64,000 nt of DNA from Meghimatium bilineatum (Eukaryota > Mollusca > Gastropoda > Stylommatophora > Philomycidae): assembly GCA_034231615.1 (NCBI GenBank), contig CM067314.1, positions 5,830,501-5,894,500 of the forward strand, written 5' to 3'. The notes under the pieces are model-generated. The model did not search any database. It had not been told where the DNA came from and worked only from the letters and a program-made list of their open reading frames with translations. Positions 23,351 through 32,360 of the stretch are shown here, piece by piece (the first letter of the stretch is position 1; each line of letters begins with the position of its first letter). Both the position numbers and the translations under genes were made by a program.

Positions 23351-23710
23351 GCAACGCTTCTTAAGTACCTCTGTGTTTTTCTCTACCTCTTTCTGAGAAC
23401 AGAGGTCAATGTACATAATAGAGTTTAACTCCTCTCATTCGCCGAACAGCTAATATCTACTTTTTGGAGAACAGCTACGACAAAAGCCGCTAACATCGAC
23501 ATGTTTATGTGCCATTACTATCACAACGTATAAAGCGTGACAAGAGCTGAAGAAACCATGCATCTTGGCTTCTACTGCAGCAGCAGTAGAAAATACCCCG
23601 GACCATGATAAGCTATTTTTTGTACGCATGTTTTTAAATAAAAATGACCAGTTGCGACAAAGCTGACCAAAATAGTGCTCATTAAGGCAGTTTTAATTGT
23701 CGCTAAACGA
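23351..23710. other. Unassigned sequence upstream of the piggyBac remnant
   Basis: May contain unrecognisable transposase remnants. No clear domain is seen. Confidence 0.4.
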
Positions 23711-24090
23711 AATAATTGGAAAAGATCATTCAGTGGATGTTTGAAATTGCACAGCACAATGCTTTCATCTTGTACAAGCTGTCTCATATGGATGATAAGC
23801 AGCACACATTCCGCGATTTCAAGTATAAGCTTGTGAAACAACTCACAGAAGGTATAGCACAACATACTTCTGAACCAGCTCAACAAGTTCCCAATGTGCG
23901 TGTTAGGAATGCAGCCAGTGCTATGCATTTGGTCAACTATGTTGATAAGGACCGCAACTGTGTATAAGGACTGCAACTGTGTATAAGGACCGCAACTGTG
24001 TGTATTGCAGTACACCAGCGAAGATGATCCGTTTCAAATACATATGCAATACATGTAGTGACCAGCCTTATCTGCTTCCAAAAACATTAT
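23711..24090 (+). pseudogene. piggyBac-type transposase, C-terminal remnant
   Basis: The frame reads WMFEIAQHNAFILYKLSHMD and FRDFKYKLVKQLTEGI, the last helices of piggyBac transposases. VYCSTPAKMIRFKYICNTC follows, a C-x2-C...C-x2-C cysteine cluster as in the piggyBac C-terminal zinc finger. A 19-bp tandem triplication (23946-24005, aaggaccgcaactgtgta) separates the two parts and introduces a stop. The catalytic Asp residues lie upstream and are missing. It could be a domesticated fragment, but the stop argues against that. Confidence 0.75.
23946..24005. repeat. 19-bp tandem triplication in transposase coding DNA
   Basis: Three copies of aaggaccgcaactgtgta, one with ct for cc. Confidence 0.92.
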
Positions 24091-24180
24091 TGAGTCTAAC
24101 TGGAATTGAACCAGTCCGTTCAACGGCACCAAATCGCACAGGTATTGAAGTATCCTCAGTAACAACAAACATATAACATA
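24091..24180 (-). repeat. tRNA-like repeat fragment
   Basis: The reverse complement contains gcgatttggtgccgtt and ctggttcaattccagtta, matching the B-box part of 1384-1492. A shorter piece (tctaactggaattgaacc) recurs at 24321-24340. Confidence 0.6.
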
Positions 24181-24354
24181 ACATCTGTATTAGTTATACA
24201 AGGGCCGATAGGTCTTCTTGTGAACATGGATAACATATATAGACAGTAAAATTTTGCTTCAAATAATTGCTCATACAAGTAAATTCATGGAGGCCAGAGA
24301 ATAAATTAAAAATTCTTGAATCTAACTGGAATTGAACCAGTTATTTAACCAAGA

Positions 24355-24555
24355 ATTAAACATTTAGTAACCACAGGAAAGATCAAAGGGAGAAGAGACA
24401 TAGGAAGACAAAGAGATACAGTTCTGGATGGATTGTTACTGTGGCACAAAATTCTGTCTCAAACTGAACTTATTAACAACACAAGAGACACAGAGTTGTG
24501 GCCAAGCATGGTCGCCTACACTACTCGACATGGCACTTGATTGATTGAATGATAT
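24355..24555 (+). pseudogene. RTE-like LINE C-terminal fragment
   Basis: The frame carries LVTTGKIKGRRDIGRQRD and, at the end, DTELWPSMVAYTTRHGT, equivalent to the DRELWRAMTAYATRHGT ending at 3465. Its tail is tgattgattgaatga. Confidence 0.8.
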
Positions 24556-24699
24556 ATAAAATATTTGGACAGGCACAGGATTTAAAAAAAAAAATTCTGT
24601 GCTTTAGTCTCCCAAAGGTTTAGAAACACTGTACTCTCATTCGCCGTTGCCATTCTGTACAAAATAAAAGATATCTTCAAAATAGAATATTGGTAGCAT

Positions 24700-24900
24700 A
24701 TCCTTTATAGGACTTAGCTATCAACCTAGCATTTTTTGGCTGTGGTGATTATCTAGGCAATATAAATACGTTAGTAGTTTGCCATTGCTTTTTGAACGGT
24801 CAGGATGCACAATTGCCTGCGGCGGGATCAAACTCGGTACCTTGGCCGTCACAGACGCGCTCTGTATCTCTTCGCCACAGAGACGGACTTATAATATTGT
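24700..24900 (-). repeat. tRNA-derived SINE
   Basis: The minus strand from about 24890 reads tctctgtggcgaagagatac then cgtctgtgacggccaag, followed by gagtttgatcccgccg (B box). The order and spacing suit a tRNA-derived head. The body continues to about 24700. Confidence 0.6.
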
Positions 24901-25585
24901 TGTAAGATATAATAACAAAAAAATAAAATGATTGGATACATGAAAAAAAAAAAAATTAGAAGTGTGAAAACAACACAATTTACTAAAGCATTTTATTACG
25001 CACACACAGAGATGGTATGTTTATTTTCAATAATAATGTTCATATGCATTCCTTTCAAACAATAAATAATAAACAGCGGGTGATCACTGCGCATGTCAAT
25101 AGTTACAATATATTGTATATTGTCAAACAGTATTTTGTGCTTCTGAATAATCACGTGATAATTACCCATCCACCAATCCATCCATCCATTGTACTTTCAG
25201 ACATAATGCACCATATTTGATAGGAGCTAATACTAATCACCTCCATCGATGCCATGTTGATCTGTATGACTCTTGCATATTGTATAAACCGATATTTGTG
25301 CACTTGTGCATGCTTGTTCTACGGAAAGTCTATCGTGGTCTTCTCTTTCTTTTGTCATCTGGTACCCAATTGAATGCTTGCTGTTGTAGTCTATTGTGAC
25401 TCTCTCTCTGGCCGCATACAAGTCCCCATTGTGATCACTAGACATAGTCCTTCTTAATCCTGTAGTTATATTCACCAGTCTTGCAGCACGGTTACTATCA
25501 GGACCACACAGTAGAACAAAGAATATCAAAACTATAACTTGCAATACATGTAGTAGGAGACGACAAAGACTTGTTTTTCTCTCAT
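24901..25585. other. Unassigned sequence
   Basis: No recognised gene. The open frames here lack family features. Confidence 0.4.
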
Positions 25586-25589
25586 GGGG

Positions 25590-25745
25590 TGCTAAAGTGA
25601 CACAAAAGCCATGTGAAAGTCTATTGTGTCACTTAAAATGTGTATATATCGCAGTCACGGTGTAAACCATGAAAACATTCCGTTCTCTGGACTACATCCT
25701 GCTGGCCAATAGAAGTTTGAGAAAGAACGCAGAAGATGAATATAT
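25590..25745 (+). repeat. (GAA)n-type LINE 3' end, degraded
   Basis: ttctctggactacatcctgc and gagaaagaacgcagaagatga match the 3' ends at 27320 (inverted) and 50170-50335. Confidence 0.65.
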
Positions 25746-25804
25746 ATTTATATATCTAAACATAAGGTAGTTTTTAATAATTGCATAACCTAACTGTTAC
25801 ATTT

Positions 25805-25895
25805 ATTCATAAATCAAATACGATAGAAGAATGTTAGGAATATCACGGACAGCCAAAAAATGTTGATATGTTTGAAAGTCACACATAAAAAAACG
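25805..25895 (+). pseudogene. Tiny RTE-like LINE fragment
   Basis: YDRRMLGISRTAKK is the equivalent of the FYRRMLRIPWTARK block of 3465-3818. Confidence 0.55.
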
Positions 25896-26089
25896 AGGTC
25901 TGAATTGTTACGAACGTTAACGGTCGAAGAGAATTGTTACGGAACATTCAACAGTAGAAGATAATTGTTACGGAACATTCAACAGTAGAAGAGAATTGTA
26001 ACGGAGCATTTGACAAAGTTAATTGTCGCAAAACATTCAACAGTCGTAGACAATTGTTAGGAATATTCAACAGTCGAAACAAATTAAAC
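25896..26089. repeat. About 42-bp minisatellite, 4-5 units, split by a LINE
   Basis: The unit contains gaattgttacggaacattca and acagtagaaga. A further half unit (aaacattcaacggcccaaga) lies beyond the LINE at 26841-26865. Confidence 0.85.
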
Positions 26090-26099
26090 ACAAACATTC
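26090..26099. repeat. Left target-site duplication
   Basis: acaaacattc, repeated exactly at 26839-26848 on the other side of the LINE. Confidence 0.75.
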
Positions 26100-26838
26100 T
26101 TCTTCTTCTTCTGCGATAAGTTTTCTATGCTCATAAGTCTATACAGGAAGCTGGGCCGCCTTCACGAATTCTGTCGTCAGCAGGAGGTCCTCATGATTGC
26201 CCCGCAGTTTTACCTTCAGATCTGTCACTTGGGGCCATATTTTAGTTCTCACAACATTAATGATTGGGCATATCTGCAGAATGTGTTCTGGAGTCAGGGG
26301 ACCCTTTTGATATGGGCATTGATCAGTTTGGACAGCCTTTATTTTGTGGAGATGTACTTGTAGTCTGCAGTGTCCTATGCGGATTCTAAAAATTGTGGTT
26401 TGTTATGACCTGCTTTGCTTTAGAATAGGGTCCTGTGGAAAATTGTTGCCTGTTCTCTGACTCCATGTATGTTTGTAATTTCATTTGATGAGAGTTTTTG
26501 CTTCAGTCAGTGATATTATGTGCTGGAATTGTTCCTTTTTTGCGCCTGCCTGTACCAGTCTGTCAGCTGCTTCATTTCCTGCAATTCCACAGTGTGCAGG
26601 GATCCACTGTAGCACAACTTTATTGTTAGCAGACAGTTGATTTAGAAGTTCTACAGTTGCTTTTGTTTGGAGATCTTTTGGTTCATTTCGGATGGTCTGG
26701 AGTACTGACATGCAGTCACACAAGAAGATTATATTAGCTCCTTTGAGTCTCTGTTCCTCTAGAGCATTTGATGCTTCTAAGATTGCGTGTAGTTCTGCCC
26801 TGTAATTTGTTGATAATTTGCCAGTAACGATGAATGTG
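26100..26838 (-). pseudogene. I/Jockey-like LINE: RNase H plus C-terminus, (GAA)n tail
   Basis: On the minus strand the frame starts in RNase H: NYRAELHAI (catalytic Glu), FLCDCMSVLQTIR (Asp) and WIPAHCGIAGNEAADRL (His and Asp). An in-frame TGA follows at about 26480, then the conserved tail FRIRIGHCRLQVHLHKIK, TPEHILQICP and TEFVKAAQLPV, with a terminal stop near 26118. The 3' end is a (GAA)n tail at 26100-26112. Flanking 10-bp direct repeats show an insertion into a minisatellite. Endonuclease and RT are absent through 5' truncation. The RNase H residues look intact, but the stops make a functional product unlikely. Confidence 0.87.
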
Positions 26839-26848
26839 ACAAACATTC

Positions 26849-27319
26849 AACGGCCCAAGACAGTTAGCTCTTAAACAATGTCATAAAATGTGATTTGTGC
26901 AATTTAACGATACACTCTATAATTGGTAGCATGGCCTATTCTGGATATATGTAGCAACCCTAAATTTTATGGATGCTGTTATTTTCTTGGCAGTTTTTAA
27001 GTTCAGTAGTTTTCCCTTGCTTTAAGAACGATCCGTGTTGTCCTTTTTTGACACATTAAAGCAATGACATTATTGTGTAAGATGTTAAAGATACTATTAA
27101 CGTAAAACAACAACAACTGAAGTTATGAAAATTAGCAGGTGTACAGCACGAATGCATCTATAAATAGATAATACCAAAGTGAAAGGAACCACATAAATTA
27201 AATAATTAGGCAGATTTTTTTTTGAAAGTGAAAGACAAAACAGAGAAATAGAAACAAAGTTCATAAAGAAGGCAAATAGATTGACCAACTCTATCATTAC
27301 TTTTCTACCGAAAGATCAA
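26849..27319. other. Unassigned sequence
   Basis: After the half repeat unit at 26841-26865 no feature is recognised. Confidence 0.4.
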
Positions 27320-27610
27320 GATGGAATTCTTCTTCTTCTTCTGCGTTCATTCTCAATCTCCTGCAGATTAGCAGGATGTAGTCCGGAGAAAGGAATGCGT
27401 TGTGTCATTGTTTACAGCATTGCTGCGATATCTGCGCCTTTCGGTCTGACACATCCGACTTCAGTGTGGCTTTGGTTCCCTGGCCCTATATGGGACGGGA
27501 CAGTCAACTCCATCCCATAACCTTCTTACTCATCTCTTACGACATGCATTGAAGGTAAACAGTGTTGCTATTCTTTGTTCTCCTCTCAGGCCTTGACAAC
27601 AAATGGGCGA
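27320..27610 (-). repeat. (GAA)n-tailed LINE 3' end
   Basis: The minus strand ends gactacatcctgctaatctg then gagaatgaacgcagaagaag. Upstream is a region with gtcagaccgaaaggcgcag. The same order is seen at 50170-50335, 59170-59500 (minus) and 57690-57800 (minus). Confidence 0.75.
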
Positions 27611-27614
27611 AGAT

Positions 27615-28060
27615 GGAATTTAAAAAAATAGAATCAACAATTATTAGACCAACACTCTGCTACAATGTCAAACATGGTCTTTAACAGTCTTGCTGCAAAG
27701 CAAAAATCGTTATTTCTGAAATGAAGTGTCTGATAAAAGCTGCAATGGTTACTAAACTAGATAAAATAAGAAACTAAGAAATAAGGAAAAGAGATGGCAT
27801 AAGTGTTGGTATGTATTGAACATATTGAAAGTCAGCAAGAAAAATGGTACGGTCACCTTATGAGAATGAAGCCAAACCAAATACCAACAAGAGCATACAA
27901 CTAAAGCGTATTTGGATATATAGCCAGACTTAAACAAAGACAAAATCTGGATAGAAAATATTCAGATAACATTGAAAAGCATATACGCAACTCAACCACA
28001 ACGACATATCTGGCCTAGAAATTACAAGTGAATCTCCCACCCTACGTTTAACGGCAATTG
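27615..28060 (+). pseudogene. RTE-like LINE C-terminal region, group of copy C
   Basis: IRPTLCYNVKHGL (about 27650) and EMKCLIKAAMVTKLDKIRN (about 27718) match IPTLCYRCQTW and EMRCLRKATRVTRRHRIRN of copy C. MVRSPYENEAKPNTNKS-type sequence follows. Frameshifts and stops are frequent. Confidence 0.72.
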
Positions 28061-28084
28061 TTGATACAATCAACCATCATTCAC

Positions 28085-28245
28085 ATGAGGAAAGACAATA
28101 AACTGCAACAGGTCTTTCAGAGCCCGGATTGGACTCGTCAGTCATCGATTTTACAACAATCAAGCCAAACTTCACCCGTATCATTATCTGATTATTACTA
28201 TCTCATCCTCGCTTGCGAAGGAGGAACAGCATCATCAGTTGAATG
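28085..28245 (+). pseudogene. 3' scrap of the zinc-finger-tailed LINE
   Basis: NCNRSFRARIGLVSHR (about 28100) is the zinc-finger end found complete at 34735-34810. tcgcttgcgaaggaggaaca (about 28210) matches the tail at 34885. Confidence 0.7.
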
Positions 28246-28544
28246 ATAAAACACTTAAACTGTATGCTGCATTAGCACAGATTATTTGTGACCCCGAAGT
28301 GTGTATACGTTACAGGCCAATCAACGCAGATATCACAGCCAAGCTCTGAATATATATATTTATATACGGTATGGATCAATATCAATAGGAAAGTACATGT
28401 CAAAGCTGGAAATACATGGCTGCGCATATAGGGCCTATACAGATTGAAATGTTTGGTTAAAGTATATAAATATATATATATGTACGAGTAGCTTCAAACA
28501 GTTCCTGGAATGGGTGGGTTGTATAGAAATAAATAACAATTGAA
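28246..28544. other. Unassigned sequence
   Basis: A short frame (CDPEVCIRYRPINADITAKL, about 28290-28350) is not recognised. Confidence 0.4.
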
Positions 28545-28850
28545 TTAGTGAATTATATAACAATAAGTAACAATATAATTATATACACCACATTTCCTTC
28601 AAAGTAGTTCATTTCGACAGCTACACACTTTTGCCAATGTGCATAGAGCTGGTGGAACACATTCTTTGATACATTTCTCATTTGTCTTGTCGCATTGGTA
28701 GTAACGTCATCTGCACATATGAATCGCTGTCCTTTCAGTGCCGATTTCAGTCGAAAGAACAAAAGCACATCAGCTGGGAAAATGTCAGCAGAATATGGAG
28801 TTGTTCCAAGGTTTTGACAAAAGCAAAGAAAACGTAATTTTTGATTTTTG
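28545..28850 (-). pseudogene. mariner transposase C-terminus, copy 1
   Basis: The minus-strand frame reads TPYSADIFPADVLLFFRLKS, where the Asp in YSADIFP corresponds to the third catalytic Asp of mariner (usually YSPDLAP). ALKGQRF and VFHQLYAHWQKCVAVE follow, then YFEGN before the stop. This is the usual mariner C-terminus. The N-terminal and first catalytic regions are missing. Copy 2 (28985-29335) lies back to back on the other strand. Confidence 0.85.
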
Positions 28851-28984
28851 TTTGTACTCAGAGTATTATCTGCTATAATTTCATTCCGAAACGCCGAACA
28901 GCTAACAAGGAACTGTACGTTGATATACTCTGTATCTAAAAGACGGTATCAGAAGAAAAGGAACACAAAAATGGAGAACAAACA

Positions 28985-29335
28985 GTTCAATTATGCTGCA
29001 CGGCAGTGCGCGGGCACATCGATCCCTAATGGCGTACTCATATAGTTTTCAATTAGTCAGCGGTACCTCGAAAAGCACAATATGATGACCATGGAACGTA
29101 CCCCACAATTTCACGACCTTGCACCGGCCGATTTGTCTTGTTTCTTCGACTGAAATCGGCACTGAAAGGACAGCTATTCAAGGATGCAGATGACGGTATC
29201 ATCAATGCGGTAAGACATCTAAGACCCCTGTAAAAGAATAGATTCCACGAATGTTTCCACCAGCTGCATACACTTTGGCAAAATTATGTAGTTGCCACAG
29301 AAAACCACTTTAAAGGAAATGTAGTGAAGATAAAT
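28985..29335 (+). pseudogene. mariner transposase C-terminal half, copy 2
   Basis: LHGSARAHRSLMAY (about 29000) matches the LHDNARPH block, but the catalytic Asp is Gly. LEKHNMMTMERTPQFHDLAP (about 29070) keeps the third Asp. After a frameshift FFRLKSALKGQLFKDADD follows, with a premature stop near 29230, then FHQLHTLWQNYVVATENHFK. It is inactive by several independent lesions. Confidence 0.85.
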
Positions 29336-29815
29336 CTATTGTTACTTATTTTTATATAATTCACTAAATCTATTGTTACTTATTTCTATACAATCCACTA
29401 AATCTATTGTTACTTATTTCTATACAATCCACTAAATCTATTGTTACTTATTTCTATATAATCCACTAAATCTATTGTTACTTATTTCTATATAATCCAC
29501 TAAATCTTTTGTTACCTATTACTATATAATCCACTAAATCTTTTGTTACCTATTACTATATAATCCACTAAATATACTGTTACTTATTTCTATATAATCC
29601 ACTAAATCTATTGCTACCTATTACTATATAATTCACTAAATGTATTGTTACGTATTTCTATATAATCCACTAAATTATTTGTTACTTATTTCTATATAAT
29701 CCACTAAATGTATTGTTATTTATCTCTTTATAATCTGCTAAATATATATTGTTACTTATTTCTATATAATTCACTAAATTTATTGTTACTTATTTCTATA
29801 TAATCCAATAATTCT
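29336..29815. repeat. 34-bp minisatellite, about 14 units, abutting mariner
   Basis: The unit is taaatctattgttacttatt plus tctatataatccac. The first unit continues directly from the mariner stop region. Mariner copy 1 has related single sequence just past its own stop (minus strand about 28500-28570). Confidence 0.95.
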
Positions 29816-29939
29816 GGGAACTTTTCAAGCTCCCTTGTTAAGTATACTGGAGAGCTCTGGCTGCCGCCTATGCGCCGTATTTGGTGCTGAACGAATAAAG
29901 ATAAATAAAATATATATATCGTTAGATTTGTAAAGCGCA

Positions 29940-30190
29940 GGACAAAACTGAGATGATTCTTATATTCTTGTTGGGTGAGTGTGCACTCCAGTCAATACTG
30001 TGAAAGATGATTCTTGTTGAGATAGTGCGTGCTTACATTAATACTGTGAAAGATGACTTAAAGTCTTTCTGAGATAGTTCGTACTTACATTTAATACTGT
30101 GAAAGATGATACTTATATTCTTCTTGTTTGAGTGCGCCCTTACAGTCGTACTTGGAAATATTATACTTACATTCTTGCTGTGAAAACAGG
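29940..30190. repeat. About 50-bp degenerate tandem repeat, 4-5 units
   Basis: Diverged copies of tactgtgaaagatgattctt and gagatagtgcgtgcttac. They lie just downstream of the GPCR stop codon. Confidence 0.75.
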
Positions 30191-30230
30191 CTAAATAAAT
30201 TAATAAATACCATCCTAGCGACGGTAATCT

Positions 30231-31313
30231 CTAAACATGTACTCCTTCTGAAACAATATCTTGTTGTAAACATACTGTTACTTTCGGTTCTTTGAACTCC
30301 CATGGAGGTCTTACCACATCAGTTGGTCCAGTGTACACAGTGCATGTCAATCGACGATCGTCTATCTTCCCTGTAGCCGGTGATAAATGGTTGTTGCTGG
30401 TGTTGACATGTAGGGCTTTCTTTGATACGTTGACTTCGTCAGTAAGTTTGCCTGTGTCGTTAATAGTCACCTCCGATTTTGAAGAGTTCTCGCACGAATC
30501 ACTGCCTTCCTGACACGTTAAATCAAGCTGAGAATGAGAATTAATTTCATTTCTGACGTCTAAGTTATTTTGTGCAGTACATTTCCCATTTTCACGACCT
30601 GAATTTGTAACACTTGGTCTTTTGGCAACGGTTATCGCTCCCCGTTGAGCTTTTTTACCAGACCCTGCACGCATTTTGACGTATCGTCTTCCAAAGAAAA
30701 CCCTCATAAACGTATTCCTGAACAGAGCACTGAGTGTACAGTACAGCAAGAAATTCATTGCAGAGTTCAAGGCTAGAAGACTGTCTGTAATCTCACGGAT
30801 TCCTTTGACTAGCGAGTCCTCCTCGACGTATCCTTTTCCGAAGAAGGTGGACATGATGGCGTCTGGGGTAATGCACACGATAAAAACTACTACCATAGCA
30901 ATGAGCATTAACGTGATACGATTCCTAGAACTGAATTTTTTCCCCTTAACGCGTTCTTTTCTTAGAACGTTGATAATCCGTGCATTAAGGAACACGAGAA
31001 TAAAGACTGGGATGATTCCACGAAGAAAGTTCTGGATCCAAGTATAAGGAATCATAAACTCTTTGTTCCTACCAAGCTCCGTCACCTCTAATTCCATGCA
31101 TGTGATGTTACTAGTGGAGTCTTTGATTGTTTGAAGGCGGTATCGAAATCCTGAAGGTATCGACAGAAGAATCATAATCACAAAAACAGATGTTACAACA
31201 GTTCGGGCTTTAGGTATCGTACACAATGTTTTCGACATTGATGGATAGCAGACCGAGATGTATCTATCCATGGATACTGAAACTGTTAGCCAAGCTGTTA
31301 CGCAGACGGCCAC
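30231..31313 (-). CDS. GPCR exon 3 (TM3 to C-terminus)
   Basis: The acceptor is tttttttcag/gtggcc. It encodes 360 residues and the stop. DRY at the end of TM3, TM4-TM7 and the long tail are all in this one uninterrupted frame. Confidence 0.93.
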   Translation of the reverse strand: MAVCVTAWLTVSVSMDRYISVCYPSMSKTLCTIPKARTVVTSVFVIMILLSIPSGFRYRLQTIKDSTSNITCMELEVTELGRNKEFMIPYTWIQNFLRGIIPVFILVFLNARIINVLRKERVKGKKFSSRNRITLMLIAMVVVFIVCITPDAIMSTFFGKGYVEEDSLVKGIREITDSLLALNSAMNFLLYCTLSALFRNTFMRVFFGRRYVKMRAGSGKKAQRGAITVAKRPSVTNSGRENGKCTAQNNLDVRNEINSHSQLDLTCQEGSDSCENSSKSEVTINDTGKLTDEVNVSKKALHVNTSNNHLSPATGKIDDRRLTCTVYTGPTDVVRPPWEFKEPKVTVCLQQDIVSEGVHV

Positions 31314-32290
31314 CTGAAAAAAAGAGATTCAAACTTTATTCAGTGCGCTCATATAGTTTATACATCAATTATACAACATTAGAGATGTGATAAAATATTT
31401 TATACATCAATTATACAACATTAGAGATGTGATAAAATATTTTATACATCAATTATACAACATTAGAGATGTGGAAATATAGTTTATACATCAATTATAC
31501 AACATTAGAGATGTGATAAAATATTGTATACATCAATTAAACAACATTAGAGATGTGATAAAATATTTTATACATCAATTATACAACATTAGAGATGTGG
31601 AAATATAGTTTATACATCAATTATACAACATTAGCGATGTGGAAATATAGTTTATACATCAATTATACAACATTAGCGATGTGGAAATATAGTTTATACA
31701 TCAATTATACAACATTAGCGATGTGGAAATATAGTTTATACATCATTTATACATCAATTATACAACATTAGAGATGTGATAAAATATTTTATACATCAAT
31801 TATGCAACATTAGAGATGTGATAAAATATTGTATACATCAATTATGCAACATTAGAGATGTGATAAAATATTTTATACATCAATTATGCAAAATTAGAGA
31901 TGTGATAAAATATTTTATACATCAATTATACAACATTAGAGATGTGGAAATATAGTTTATACATCAATTATACAACATTAGCGATGTGGAAATATAGTTT
32001 ATACATCATTTATACATCAATTATACAACATTAGAGATGTGATAAAATATTTTATACATCAATTATGCAACATTAGAGATGTGATAAAATATTGTATACA
32101 TCAATTATGCAACATTAGAGATGTGATAAAATATTTTATACATCAATTATGCAAAATTAGAGATGTGATAAAATATTTTATACATCAATTATACAACATT
32201 AGCGATGCCGAAATGTATTTCACAAATCTCCAGCTGCATTTATTTGATAGGACGCAACTGAATGGTTAAAATTATATGTGACAACGACAT

Positions 32291-32323
<33 letters not shown>

Positions 32324-32326
32324 CAT

Positions 32327-32360
<34 letters not shown>

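Noticed and set aside
23711-24180. Domesticated piggyBac-derived host gene
   Set aside because: A tandem triplication introduces a stop and the catalytic part is missing. No splice signals were seen that would rescue it.
26481-26846. Stand-alone RNase H host gene
   Set aside because: It continues past a stop into the LINE C-terminus and (GAA)n tail, and is flanked by target duplications.
30292-31047. Plus-strand open frames opposite GPCR exon 3
   Set aside because: Shadows of the GPCR coding strand without domains.
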